64,000 nt of DNA, from assembly GCA_965200115.1 (NCBI GenBank), contig OZ241336.1, positions 496,001 through 560,000 on the forward strand, written 5' to 3'. The position numbers and the translations under genes are program-made. The stretch is from JAPOUP01 sp026708635. Lineage in GTDB: Bacteria; Pseudomonadota; Alphaproteobacteria; Rhodobacterales; Rhodobacteraceae. The notes beneath the pieces were generated by a model. That model was not told the origin of the DNA. It made no database searches and was given only the letters and a program-made list of their open reading frames with translations. This document shows positions 29,201 to 37,168 of this stretch, one piece after another (positions within the stretch are counted from its first letter, which is position 1; each line of letters begins with the position of its first letter).

Positions 29201-29547
29201 AAAGTGTCATTGTGAAACTGGATATCGCCCGGGAGCATCGCCCCGAACCGCATGAGTCTGACGAAACCCCGGATAATGGATCAATAACCTCGACAGACGG
29301 TAAGAATCTCCCTCCAGACCCAACCCGCTTCACGGGTACCGTGATGATCTCTTCGGAACGGCCCGCAAGGGATATAAAACAGATCGTAGAGGCCATCGTG
29401 GAGCAGCTCACGACCATCCCCGACAGTGAGGTCAGACTGAAGCTCGAGATCGATGCCGACATACCGTCCGGGCTAAGCAGTGAGAAGGTTCGGACGGTAA
29501 CAGAAAACGCCAATACCCTCGGTTTCATCGAGAAATCGATAAGGTAG
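26293..29547 (+). CDS. DUF499 ATPase with N-terminal Swt1-type HEPN domain
   Basis: A 1,084-residue protein. Residues of about 5-115 form a helical Swt1-like HEPN domain with the RNase motif RNELSH (R92-x4-H97), the signature of HEPN ribonucleases. The DUF499 ATPase follows: Walker A NFGGGKTH near 246-253 and Walker B LILIDEWVAYLRQIY near 359. The C-terminal third is long and includes a Ser/Thr/Asp-rich linker before a final alpha/beta domain. GGAGG lies at ideal spacing before ATG 26293. DUF499 and DUF1156 genes are known to travel together in predicted antiviral loci. The HEPN part suggests an abortive RNA-cutting effector controlled by the ATPase; this is inference. Confidence 0.87.
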   Translation: MAKSTRQYVFEGMEVLPEALTPFVEGRLENALTGHWQVKVAERLRLRPNSDGAIGWDQASLLNAMNLYWDDAFKTVLGRAERAIVNELITVRNELSHSGKFTYDDAERALDSMRRLLEAVGAGISAEQLGRMRDTILRTRFTELQRNEERRKSRQLIEISVDTVRGLLPWREVIEPHRDVATGEFLQAEFAADLGKVHDGSAASEYRDPREFFARTYLTEGLGALLVGAAKRLSGTGGDPVVELQTNFGGGKTHSMLALYHMAGETPAPDLTGLDQLLSAHGVAVPKGVNRAVLVGTRRGPQDVIVRQDWPEIRTTWGEMAWQLGGTEAFGMVADSDARGVAPGSNLLEAVFRKCLPCLILIDEWVAYLRQIYRVEGLPSGSFDANLSFVQSLTEAVKTSPGTLLVAALPASQIEVGGEGGKEALVRLEQTFSRVESSWRPASQEESYEIVRRRLFKDIPGDRFHHRDNALKQFTKLYRENANEFPSGSADEDYRRKMEKAYPIHPALFDQLYAGWGSLERFQRTRGVLRLMAQAIHELWMNNDPSVMIMPGSMAVGSARVESELLHYLDVSWQSIIAGDIDGPDSIPYGIDRSVPNLNRCSATRRIARAVFMGTAPFQQMQNKGLDDRQINLAVVQPGEKPAIFGDALRRLGNRARFLHVDSDRYWYSMSASLNRLAADRAEQIEAAAALIEIDRRLVTYVNSLGDRGLFDAVQVTPGSSADVPDEPNGVRAVVLGVRHPHNGRDESGAMAAAGEILTQRGHTPRVYRNVLVFLAADTRQVDNLIGAMRHALAWDGIVRDTESLNLTQRDIAFANTKLTEANDTVKTCIREGWCYLIYPKQDGAKADVTWIQGRIPARDGLLGRASKRLVEEEGLLPELGPTRLDHELRKYIWRDRNHIHLKDLQEYLDRYLYLPRMKDRSVLARTVSAAVGGLLPGPFAYAERWDEASGTYQGLAIDKTEIHAVIDNESVIVKLDIAREHRPEPHESDETPDNGSITSTDGKNLPPDPTRFTGTVMISSERPARDIKQIVEAIVEQLTTIPDSEVRLKLEIDADIPSGLSSEKVRTVTENANTLGFIEKSIR

Positions 29548-29860
29548 GGCAAAGGAACTCGGTCCCCTGCCCCGGCTTTGGGTTTCTCCCGGTCAACCCA
29601 GGACCATATCCAAGCCAATATCGAGAGTCGTAAACTCGCCTTGGCAGGCTCACACGATCCGTCGGTTTCCCTACGCATTCCCGAACAATCCGCCGTCCCC
29701 GTCGGACTCCGCTCCAGCCGTCGTTTCCGAATCAGGCGAATATCTCGGCCACCGCGGCCATTCGGTCACCGTCTCGCCCGATCCCCCAAATAAAGGGAAT
29801 GGCGAGCGGTGACGGGATGCTCCGTGGTATCGTCGCGCGTGATTGTCTGTCAGCCCACGT
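29548..29860. other. Gene-free stretch after the defence operon
   Basis: No gene or convincing terminator hairpin. It ends at the left copy of the long direct repeat. Confidence 0.4.
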
Positions 29861-30172
29861 CCATACATCCGGCGAACCTTGAGACCGCCCGTCATTCCCC
29901 GGATCCCGGCCCGCCCGCCTCGATGAGGAAGTTCCGGAACGACGGTATCGGGCAGCGGAAACTTCCGTCGCCTCTCTCCTGCAACGCGCCCTGGTGGACG
30001 AGATGCTCGCGAAAGTCATGCGCGGACATCGACCGCGGCAACTCATGGCCCGTTGCGTCGCTCACGTGGGATCTGATTAGCCCCAGAATGTCGGCGCGGT
30101 CCAATCTTACATCCAGATCGCGCATGACGGAGGCGGTCAGGCCCCTCGCATCCTTCATCGCGGGGCTTTGTT
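29861..30172 (-). pseudogene. 3' fragment of the AAA+ ATPase gene; left direct repeat
   Basis: About 312 bases that match 47611-47922 without indels and with roughly ten substitutions, most of them right of 29990. It encodes only the last ~90 codons of the ATPase, including LPRSMSAHDFREHLVHQGAL and RCPIPSFRNFLIEAG, plus a short 3' flank. Homology stops abruptly after GGGGCTTTGTT at 30172. The copies are in the same orientation and 17,750 bp apart, and bracket the catabolic block. Confidence 0.92.
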
Positions 30173-30224
30173 CCCATGTGAAGGCCTGTCAGCAACCCGC
30201 TCCGCGGGCGGTTGAAAACATCCG

Positions 30225-30854
30225 TCAGCTCTGGTCCCAAACCCCCTCGAGCAATTCCGCCGTCGCCTCCGCGCAAGTGGCGACGCGGCAGACGGCACCA
30301 AGATCAGCGACGCTCGTCTCATGCGTCTCGCGCTTGAACGCCGCACAGCCGTCACTTAGCAAGGTAATGTGGAAATCACGGATATGTGCGTCGCGCAGTG
30401 TCGAGGCGACCCCGCCATTGGTCACGATTCCGCAGATATACAGCGCCTCGATCCCGGCCTTTCGCAGCACCCACTCCATACGGGTCATGAAAAACGCCGA
30501 GTAGGCGACCTTTTCCACCTTGATGTCAGCTGGTTGAAGCGCGTCCACGAGGCTGTTGCCCCAGCTTCCAGGTGCGAAATCGCCATTGCCGAGAAACGGT
30601 CGCAACTTTTTCAGATGGGGCGATATGAAAGGCTCGCCATCCTTCCCGGGCACCAGCGTGAACTGCGTGGAGACCACCCAGCCGCCGCGCGCACGGATCG
30701 CCTCGGCAACGGGCAGCACGCGATCTGGCAAGGCGACGATTTCGGTGGCGATCTGGCCGCCCCGTGCATAGGCACCATCAGGGTGCAGGAAATCGTTCTG
30801 CAGATCGACGATCAGAAGCGCCGTTCTTTTCACGTCGATGCCGTCCCACGCCAT
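30225..30854 (-). CDS. Isochorismatase-family hydrolase lacking the catalytic Cys
   Basis: A 209-residue cytoplasmic alpha/beta hydrolase of the isochorismatase superfamily, last gene of the catabolic operon. The Asp of LLIVDLQNDF (D17) and the Lys of KVEKVAYSAFF (K115) are present. The nucleophile position, usually Cys in TNxCVxST, is Gly148 here (GIVTNGGVAST). Amidases of this family (nicotinamidase, maleamate and N-carbamoyl hydrolases) need that Cys; true isochorismatases such as EntB and PhzD have Gly. It may therefore hydrolyse a vinyl ether or other non-amide bond, or be inactive. The start is three bases after the hydantoinase A stop. Confidence 0.88.
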   Translation of the reverse strand: MAWDGIDVKRTALLIVDLQNDFLHPDGAYARGGQIATEIVALPDRVLPVAEAIRARGGWVVSTQFTLVPGKDGEPFISPHLKKLRPFLGNGDFAPGSWGNSLVDALQPADIKVEKVAYSAFFMTRMEWVLRKAGIEALYICGIVTNGGVASTLRDAHIRDFHITLLSDGCAAFKRETHETSVADLGAVCRVATCAEATAELLEGVWDQS

Positions 30855-30857
30855 GGC

Positions 30858-32894
30858 CTACTCACCACGGATTATTAGATTTCCGAAGCGGTCAACCTCG
30901 CCCCGGAGCCCCGGGTCAATGAAGATCGTCGCGTCGGACTGTTCCAGAAGCGCCGGTCCCGCGATCCATTCTCCCGACGCCAGCGCAAGCCGCTCATAGA
31001 CTGGCGCCGCATGCCATGCGCCTTCGGCATAGAGCCGGCGCGTTCCGTTGCGACACTCCCCAGCCACTTTGCCGCTCTCGGCGACAAGGACCGACATGTC
31101 CAGCGCCGGCCGCCGGCCGATGACCGCGACCCGGTGATTCATCACTCGGCGCGGAATGCCGTCCAGCAACCGTCCATAGGAAGCGCGATAGGCGGCATCG
31201 AAGGCCGACGCGACGCTTTCCCGGTCGATCCTGTCCGTCGCCACCGGCACGCTTACGGAATGGGTCTGGCCGACATAAAGCATGTCGAACTCGACCTCTA
31301 TGTCGATCGCTGAGAAATTCACGCCCGAGGACCTGAGCAGCTCTTCCGCCGATCGCGCCGTCCCGGCTATCTCCGTGGCGAGCGCCTCCATTTCGATTTC
31401 GTCCAGAAAGCGGTTCACCGTCCGGACCCTGTCGTGGCGCATGTCCGCGACCACGCAGCCCAGCGCCGAGGTCACTCCCGGATACCGCGGCACCAGCGCC
31501 GACTTAAGCCCCACTTCCTTGATGAGCGCGCCGGTATGAAGCGCACCGCCACCCCCGAACGACATGGCGGAAAACTTGCCGGGATCGTGGCCGCGTTCGA
31601 TGGAAACCAACCGGATCGCACCTGCCATCTTTGCATTGGCGACACGCAACATCGCCTCGGCAGCGTCTTCGGTCGAGAGGCGGAGCGGCTTGGCCACCTC
31701 CACCTCGATGGCGGCGCGCGCGGCCGCGATGTCCAGCGCACCCAGCTCGCCGATGGGACGTTCGGGGTTGATGCGGCCCAGCACGAGATTTGCGTCGGTC
31801 ACCGTCGGTCGGCAGTTTCCGAGCCCGTAGCAGACCGGTCCTGGATCGGAACCGGCCGAGTCCGGCCCTACCTGCAACAGCCCGCTCGCATCAACCCGCG
31901 CGATCGAGCCGCCGCCCGCGCCGATGGTGGTGATCTCGATCATCGGGGTGCGCACCACCATGCCAAAGTCGATCGCGGTCTGTGCGGCAAGCGCGGCCTC
32001 GCCATTCACCACGAGCGAGACGTCGAAGGAGGTGCCGCCCATGTCGCAGGTGATGATGTTTTCCAGCCCCGCGGCGGATGCTATGGCGCGCGCCGCAATC
32101 ACGCCAGCGGCCGGTCCGGACAGCGCGGTCCGAACGGGATAGCGCTTGGCGACGTCGATCGACATCACGCCACCGTTCGACTGCACGATCAGCACATCAC
32201 CATCGAAGGCGCGGCTGGCCAACCCGTCTTCCAACCGGTCGAGATACGAAGAGACCACAGGCTGCAGATAGGCATTGAGCGTCGCTGTGGAGAGTCGCTC
32301 GAATTCGCGAATTTCCGGCAGGATCTCAGTCGCCGCGGTGACATACGCGTTGGGCCAAACGCTGCGTACGGCCTCAGCCGCGACACGCTCATTCGCGTCG
32401 TTGGCGTAGCCGTTTATAAAGAAAACGCAGACCGCCTCGCAACCCGCCTCGGACAGGAATCGTGCGCGGGCTACTACGTCGTCCCGGTTTACCGGTTCTC
32501 GGATCGTGCCGTCAGCCAGCACCCGCTCGGCCACTTCCAGGCGACGGTTGCGCGGGACAACCGGAGTGAAGGCACCGCGCAATCCCCACGTGGTGGGCCG
32601 ATCGCGGCGGCGCATTTCAAGTACGTCGCCAAATCCCTTGGTCGTTATGATGCCTGTGAGCGCCCCCTTACGTTCCAGAAGCGCGTTGGTTCCGACCGTG
32701 GTCCCGTGGATGACAGTCCGTATCTCGCCAAAATCGGGCACTTTCTGCCCGATCCCCCCGACGAAACCCAGCGACTGGTCACCCCGGGTCGAGGCCACCT
32801 TGTTGACCATCACCGTGCCCGAAGCCTCGTCCAGCATGAACACATCCGTGAAGGTCCCGCCGACATCGACGCCGATCACGTAGGACGCGCTCAT
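30858..32894 (-). CDS. hyuA: Hydantoinase/oxoprolinase A subunit
   Basis: A 678-residue ATP-dependent subunit of the N-methylhydantoinase/5-oxoprolinase family, which opens five-membered cyclic amides or imides at the cost of ATP, or acts in acetone/acetophenone carboxylases. The N-terminal ASKHA phosphate loop GVDVGGTFTDVFML, the segment TTVGTNALLERKGA and the central CDMGGTSFDVSLV with TIGAGGGSIA and FGGGGALH are diagnostic. It overlaps the B-subunit gene by four bases (ATGA). The substrate is unknown; the neighbouring hydratase and lyase suggest the product is a carboxylic acid. Confidence 0.93.
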   Translation of the reverse strand: MSASYVIGVDVGGTFTDVFMLDEASGTVMVNKVASTRGDQSLGFVGGIGQKVPDFGEIRTVIHGTTVGTNALLERKGALTGIITTKGFGDVLEMRRRDRPTTWGLRGAFTPVVPRNRRLEVAERVLADGTIREPVNRDDVVARARFLSEAGCEAVCVFFINGYANDANERVAAEAVRSVWPNAYVTAATEILPEIREFERLSTATLNAYLQPVVSSYLDRLEDGLASRAFDGDVLIVQSNGGVMSIDVAKRYPVRTALSGPAAGVIAARAIASAAGLENIITCDMGGTSFDVSLVVNGEAALAAQTAIDFGMVVRTPMIEITTIGAGGGSIARVDASGLLQVGPDSAGSDPGPVCYGLGNCRPTVTDANLVLGRINPERPIGELGALDIAAARAAIEVEVAKPLRLSTEDAAEAMLRVANAKMAGAIRLVSIERGHDPGKFSAMSFGGGGALHTGALIKEVGLKSALVPRYPGVTSALGCVVADMRHDRVRTVNRFLDEIEMEALATEIAGTARSAEELLRSSGVNFSAIDIEVEFDMLYVGQTHSVSVPVATDRIDRESVASAFDAAYRASYGRLLDGIPRRVMNHRVAVIGRRPALDMSVLVAESGKVAGECRNGTRRLYAEGAWHAAPVYERLALASGEWIAGPALLEQSDATIFIDPGLRGEVDRFGNLIIRGE

Positions 32895-34549
32895 GACGTC
32901 TTGCCTTCCGTCACGTAGCCAAGCTCAAGATCCGCCGCCCGCGCATCCAGGGCGCGCAGCGACGGGTCGCCATAGCCACCGCCACCGGGGGTCTCCAGCC
33001 GGACGCGCTGGCCACGCGTAATGTGCAGGCCCACCATCTTCGACGCCATCGGCGGCGAACGCTCGCCGTCTTCATGCATGAAGCTGAACCGGTTGAGCGC
33101 ACCGGGACCGCCGCCGACCACACCCTGAGGTGGATACCTGCCACGCTCGCCGAACAGGAAAACGTCCGCACTTTCCTCGAGAAGCTCAATTTCGTAAACC
33201 GCGCCGAGCCCGCCGCGATGCTGCCCGTCACCACCGCTGTCGGGGCGAAGCGCCCACTGCGTGAAGCAGATCGGGTACGCAGCTTCGAGAATTTCGAGCG
33301 GGGGTATCGTGGCCGTTGAAATGGGGGCGTTGCCATGGTTCAGCCCGTCGCCACCGCCATGGGCCCCGTGCCCGCCGCCAAAGAAGGAAAACATCACCCA
33401 GCGTCGCCCGTCCGCCCGGTGGCCTGCCAGCGACAGCGCGTTGATCGTGCCGTAGGCGCAGGCCATCGCCTGCTCGGGCGCGAACTGTGCAACCGCCTCG
33501 AATACCACGTCGATCAGCCGCAGGATGGTCTCGGTATAACCGCCCACGGGCTTGGGAGCCTCGACCGAAAGGATCGACGCCGGGTCGATCCGGAACTCCA
33601 CCGGCTCCAGCACACCGGCGTTGGCGGGCACATCGCCGAAAACATGCTTTAGCGCCACGTAACAGGCGGCAACCGTGGTCGAGCGCGATATATTCACCGG
33701 TCCCTGGCAGGACGGCGAGGACCGCGAAAAGTCCAGCACCATTCGGTCGCCCTTGATGGTTAGGTCCAGCGCGATCCTCAGCGGTTCGTCCGTGATGCCG
33801 TCGTTGTCGAGCCAATCCTCGGCAGACACCGTGCCGGATGGCAGCGCGCGGATCCGCGCGCGCATGATCTTGGCCGCGCGCTCCTTCAGGGTCGCAAGAA
33901 CGGCGGATGAGGTGTCGGTCCCGTACTCCTCCAGCAACTGCCTGATTCGGCGTTCGCCCAAATCGAGCGCGTTTATCTGGCCGTTTAGGTCGCCATAGAG
34001 CGATAACGGCAGGCGGCTGTTGGCTGACAGGATGTCAACGACGTCCTGCCGAAACTCTCCCCGGTCATAGAGCCTGACCGGCGGAATGAGCATCCCTTCC
34101 TGAAACACCTCGGTCGCGGCCGGGTTGTAGTTTCCGGGAACGTTGCCGCCCACATCGTGCCAGTGCCCGACCGAGGCCATAAAGCAAAACAGCTCGCCGG
34201 CGTGGAACACGGGCTTCACTAGCCGGAAGTCCGAAAGGTGGGTGCCGCCGTCGTAAGGGTCATTGAAAATCCAGACGTCGCCTGGGTTGATCCCGTCGCG
34301 TTTCTCCGCCTTGTCAATCACCGCCTTTACGGCAAAGGCCATGACGCCCACGAAAATCGGCAGCCCGGACTTGCCCTGGATCAGCGTCTCACCGGTCTTC
34401 GCATCATAGATGCCGTGGCTCGCGTCATGCGCCTCAGCCATGATCGGGTTGAAGGCGGAGCGGAACAGCGTCGCGTCCATCTCGTCGGCGATCTGCTCGA
34501 ACCGACCCTTCAGGATCGCGGTGGTCACCGCGTCGACCGCCACCATCAC
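32891..34549 (-). CDS. hyuB: Hydantoinase/oxoprolinase B subunit
   Basis: A 552-residue partner of HyuA. The start DAVTTAILKGRFEQIADEM and EAHDASHGIYDAKTGE, then PGDVWIFNDPYDGGTHL, PDSGGDGQHRGGLG and the closing GGGGYGDPSLR are typical of the HyuB family and its glycine-rich C-terminus. It forms the catalytic heteromer with the A subunit. It shares one base with the stop of the lyase gene upstream (TGATG-like junction at 34549) and four bases with hyuA downstream, so it is translated with them. Confidence 0.93.
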   Translation of the reverse strand: MMVAVDAVTTAILKGRFEQIADEMDATLFRSAFNPIMAEAHDASHGIYDAKTGETLIQGKSGLPIFVGVMAFAVKAVIDKAEKRDGINPGDVWIFNDPYDGGTHLSDFRLVKPVFHAGELFCFMASVGHWHDVGGNVPGNYNPAATEVFQEGMLIPPVRLYDRGEFRQDVVDILSANSRLPLSLYGDLNGQINALDLGERRIRQLLEEYGTDTSSAVLATLKERAAKIMRARIRALPSGTVSAEDWLDNDGITDEPLRIALDLTIKGDRMVLDFSRSSPSCQGPVNISRSTTVAACYVALKHVFGDVPANAGVLEPVEFRIDPASILSVEAPKPVGGYTETILRLIDVVFEAVAQFAPEQAMACAYGTINALSLAGHRADGRRWVMFSFFGGGHGAHGGGDGLNHGNAPISTATIPPLEILEAAYPICFTQWALRPDSGGDGQHRGGLGAVYEIELLEESADVFLFGERGRYPPQGVVGGGPGALNRFSFMHEDGERSPPMASKMVGLHITRGQRVRLETPGGGGYGDPSLRALDARAADLELGYVTEGKTS

Positions 34550-35409
34550 TATTTGCCTTCGTAAGCCCTGCCGGCCGCCAGCATCCCCGCCGTGCCGATC
34601 AGATCGTTAAGCCCGTTGAAATCGTACATCCGGCCGCGGAAAGCCGCGTTGGAACCGTTAGCCAGGAGATTGTCGTAATATTCCACCGCAGTCGCGGCGA
34701 GCGCGCGCACGATCCCGCCGGGGAAAATCACCAGATCGAAGCCGAGACTTTCCAGATCGGCGGCGTCGGTCACCGGCGTCTTGCCGCCCTCAACCATGTT
34801 AGCCATCAGCCGCATCCGATCACCGAAGTTGCGGGTGATCGCCGCCATCTGCTCACGGGATTCCGGTGCCTCCACAAACAGGAGGTCCGCCCCAGCCGAA
34901 AGGTACGCCTCCGCCCGGTCAAGCGCCGCCTCGAAGCCCTCGACGGCGATGGCGTCCGTGCGCGCAATCACCAACGTTTCAGAACTGGCTCGCGCATCGC
35001 ATGCCGCGCGCACCTTTCCAGCCATTTCGCTTTTCGGTATCAGCGCCTTCCCGTCCAGGTGTCCGCAACGCTTTGGCAGCGTCTGATCTTCGAACTGAAT
35101 CGCGTTCGCCCCCATCCTTTCGAACGCCCGCATCGTACGCTGCACGTTCAGCGCGTTCCCGAAGCCATTGTCCGCATCGACGACAATGGGAAGCGAGATT
35201 CTGTCACGGAGCGCCGCGATCGTGTCTGCCACCTCGTTCATGGACACAAGCCCGATGTCGGGCCGCCCGAACCTCGTATAGGCGATCGAGGCACCGGACA
35301 GATAGACAGCGCGTGCGCCTGACCGCTCCGCGATCAACCCGGTAAGTGCATCGAACACGCCTGGCGCGACGAGGATCCCAGGCGCATCGAGAAGCGACTT
35401 GAGGCTCAT
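34549..35409 (-). CDS. Isocitrate lyase/PEP mutase family lyase (dimethylmalate-lyase-like)
   Basis: A 286-residue TIM-barrel enzyme. The signature PKRCGH with FEDQ just before it marks a C-C lyase of the methylisocitrate/2,3-dimethylmalate lyase group rather than a phosphonomutase; VDADNGFG supplies metal-binding acids and RTDAIAVEGFEAA the conserved Arg-Asp. The family cleaves 2-hydroxyacids by retro-aldol chemistry, giving pyruvate or succinate/oxalate-type products. Immediately upstream are aconitase-type hydratase subunits, the same pairing as dimethylmaleate hydratase with dimethylmalate lyase in nicotinate fermentation. The substrate is inferred from this analogy. Confidence 0.87.
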   Translation of the reverse strand: MSLKSLLDAPGILVAPGVFDALTGLIAERSGARAVYLSGASIAYTRFGRPDIGLVSMNEVADTIAALRDRISLPIVVDADNGFGNALNVQRTMRAFERMGANAIQFEDQTLPKRCGHLDGKALIPKSEMAGKVRAACDARASSETLVIARTDAIAVEGFEAALDRAEAYLSAGADLLFVEAPESREQMAAITRNFGDRMRLMANMVEGGKTPVTDAADLESLGFDLVIFPGGIVRALAATAVEYYDNLLANGSNAAFRGRMYDFNGLNDLIGTAGMLAAGRAYEGK

Positions 35410-35888
35410 CTGCGGACCTCCGCGAATCGTTTCTTCAGGTGAGGCACCAGCCCGCCGTCCTCTAGCAGCCGCCGGAGGTTGTCCGGGACAGGCTCCAGGG
35501 CGATCTCGCCGTTGCCGACCTTCAATCCAGCCGCCTCGACGTCAAGCGCGCAGGCGTCGCCGTCGGCGATTCCGCCGATTTCCGGGGCGACCAGGGCTGG
35601 CAGACCCAGATTGATGGCGTTCCGGTAGAAGATACCGGCAAAGGACCGCGCCACGACACCAGCGATGCCGAGGTGCTTCAGCGCCTCGGCCGCCTGCTCA
35701 CGCGAGGATCCGGCGCCAAAGTTCCGGCCTGCGACGATCACGTCGCCGGGGCGTACGACTTTCGCGAAGTCGGGCCTGACCATTTCAAGGCAATGCGCGG
35801 CGATCGCCTCTATCCCGCCGCGCATGTACTGCCCCGGCGCGAGTTGATCGGTGTCGACGTTGTCACCGAACATGAAGACGCGACCCAT
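35406..35888 (-). CDS. Aconitase-family hydratase, small subunit (LeuD/DmdB-like)
   Basis: A 160-residue swivel-domain subunit. FGDNVDTDQLAPGQYM at the N-terminus and the substrate-binding loop GRNFGAGSSREQAAEAL match the small subunit of isopropylmalate dehydratase and related two-subunit hydratases. Its ATG at 35888 shares one base with the large-subunit stop, and its own stop overlaps the lyase start by four bases. The short archaeal-type length (about 160) is usual for homoaconitase- and dimethylmaleate-hydratase-like enzymes rather than the roughly 200-residue leucine-pathway LeuD. Confidence 0.9.
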   Translation of the reverse strand: MGRVFMFGDNVDTDQLAPGQYMRGGIEAIAAHCLEMVRPDFAKVVRPGDVIVAGRNFGAGSSREQAAEALKHLGIAGVVARSFAGIFYRNAINLGLPALVAPEIGGIADGDACALDVEAAGLKVGNGEIALEPVPDNLRRLLEDGGLVPHLKKRFAEVRR

Positions 35889-37168
35889 CAGGCAACCTCG
35901 CGTTCTGTCAGGTAGTCCCGCGGATCCACGATCTCTCCGGCAACGGCGGATGCGGCGACGGTAAACGGCGAAGCAAGCCAGACCTCGGCTGACGGATCGC
36001 CCATCCGCCCCCTGAAATTCCTTGCGGTTGACGAAATGCAGCGGGTCCCGGCCGCCAGCCGGTCCGCCCCGTAGCCGGCGCAGATGCCGCAGGCATTGGG
36101 AAGCACGCGGCCCCCTGCGCTCTCCAACGCGCCGAGGATACCCTCTTGCGCGGCACGCGCCTGATCCCGTCTTGAGGCTGGCGCCACAAGAAGCGTCACG
36201 CCGGGAGCCAGGGAACGACCCTTGAGGATTCTGGCCGCGTTCCTCAGGTCGTCGTATTTCGCGCCGGTGCACGCACCGATATAGGCTAGATCGAGCGGCG
36301 TCCGCAGTGCCTCGCACACCGCCATTGCGTTCGCGGGCGAATGAGGCGCGGCAACTTGCGGGGCAAGCGCCGCCGCATCAAAGACATGATGCGCGCCAAG
36401 CGAGGCCTCCGGGTCGGTTCGAAGGCTACTGTCCTCGGTCACTTGTGCCCCGCATGTCCGCAGGAATGCATAGGTCTTAGCGTCCGGCGCGATCAGTGCC
36501 GCCTGCGCCCCCAACTCCGCCGCCATATTCGAAAGTGTCATCCGTTCCTGCATCGAAAGCGCCACGACCGCCTGCCCGGAGTACTCGACCGCCTGATAGG
36601 CGCCGCCGTCCATGCCGAGCCGGCCGCAGAGTGCCAGCATCATGTCCTTGGCAAGAACGCCCGCACCCAGCCGGCCACGCCACTCGATCATTATGGTCTC
36701 GGGGACTTTAATCCAGATCTCACCAGTCGCCAGAACGCCCGCCATCTCGGTCGCGCCCACGCCAAACATATAGGCCCCGAAAGCCCCCCCGGTCGGCGAA
36801 TGACTGTCGCCGCCAACCACCAGCATGCCCGGCTTCAGATGTCCGCGTTCCGGTAGGACGACATGGCAAATGCCCTCTCCGTCATGGAACATGACGCCAC
36901 GCTCGGCTGACCAGTCACGGGTCAGCTGCAGGATGCGCGCACCCTCTTCGGTGTCGCCGGGAACGAAATGATCCGAGATCAGGACGACCTTCGAGGGATC
37001 CCAGAGACCCACGCCGAGTTCGCGCAGGACCGGCTCGACCCGTCGCGGTCCGCCACTGTCGTGGATCATCGCCATATCGACGCCCGCAATCACCACTTCG
37101 CCCGGCGCCACGGCTTCACGCCCGGCGGCGCGGGCGATGATCTTCTGTGCGAGCGTTGCGCCGCTCAT
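35888..37168 (-). CDS. Aconitase-family hydratase, large subunit (LeuC/DmdA-like)
   Basis: A 426-residue iron-sulfur hydratase subunit. The 4Fe-4S ligands are visible as GACTGAKYDD and NACGICAGYG (C-x2-C), and VGGDSHSPTGGAFGAYMFGVG is the conserved substrate/cluster region. The family adds water across a double bond of maleate- or aconitate-like acids. Together with the small subunit and the adjacent lyase it probably converts an (alkyl)maleate to a malate that is then cleaved. It is coupled to the regulator gene by a four-base ATGA overlap. A true isopropylmalate dehydratase is unlikely because no other leucine genes are present. Confidence 0.9.
   Translation of the reverse strand: MSGATLAQKIIARAAGREAVAPGEVVIAGVDMAMIHDSGGPRRVEPVLRELGVGLWDPSKVVLISDHFVPGDTEEGARILQLTRDWSAERGVMFHDGEGICHVVLPERGHLKPGMLVVGGDSHSPTGGAFGAYMFGVGATEMAGVLATGEIWIKVPETIMIEWRGRLGAGVLAKDMMLALCGRLGMDGGAYQAVEYSGQAVVALSMQERMTLSNMAAELGAQAALIAPDAKTYAFLRTCGAQVTEDSSLRTDPEASLGAHHVFDAAALAPQVAAPHSPANAMAVCEALRTPLDLAYIGACTGAKYDDLRNAARILKGRSLAPGVTLLVAPASRRDQARAAQEGILGALESAGGRVLPNACGICAGYGADRLAAGTRCISSTARNFRGRMGDPSAEVWLASPFTVAASAVAGEIVDPRDYLTEREVA

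Noticed and set aside
16047..29547. Complete DISARM system
   Set aside because: No drmA, drmB or drmC; only the helicase resembles DrmD.
31434..32918. 494-residue plus-strand frame opposite hyuA
   Set aside because: His/Arg/Gly-rich antisense translation, no motif; hyuA is certain.
35888..37168. Leucine-pathway leuCD
   Set aside because: Small subunit is of the short type and the operon has hydantoinase and lyase genes rather than leuA or leuB.
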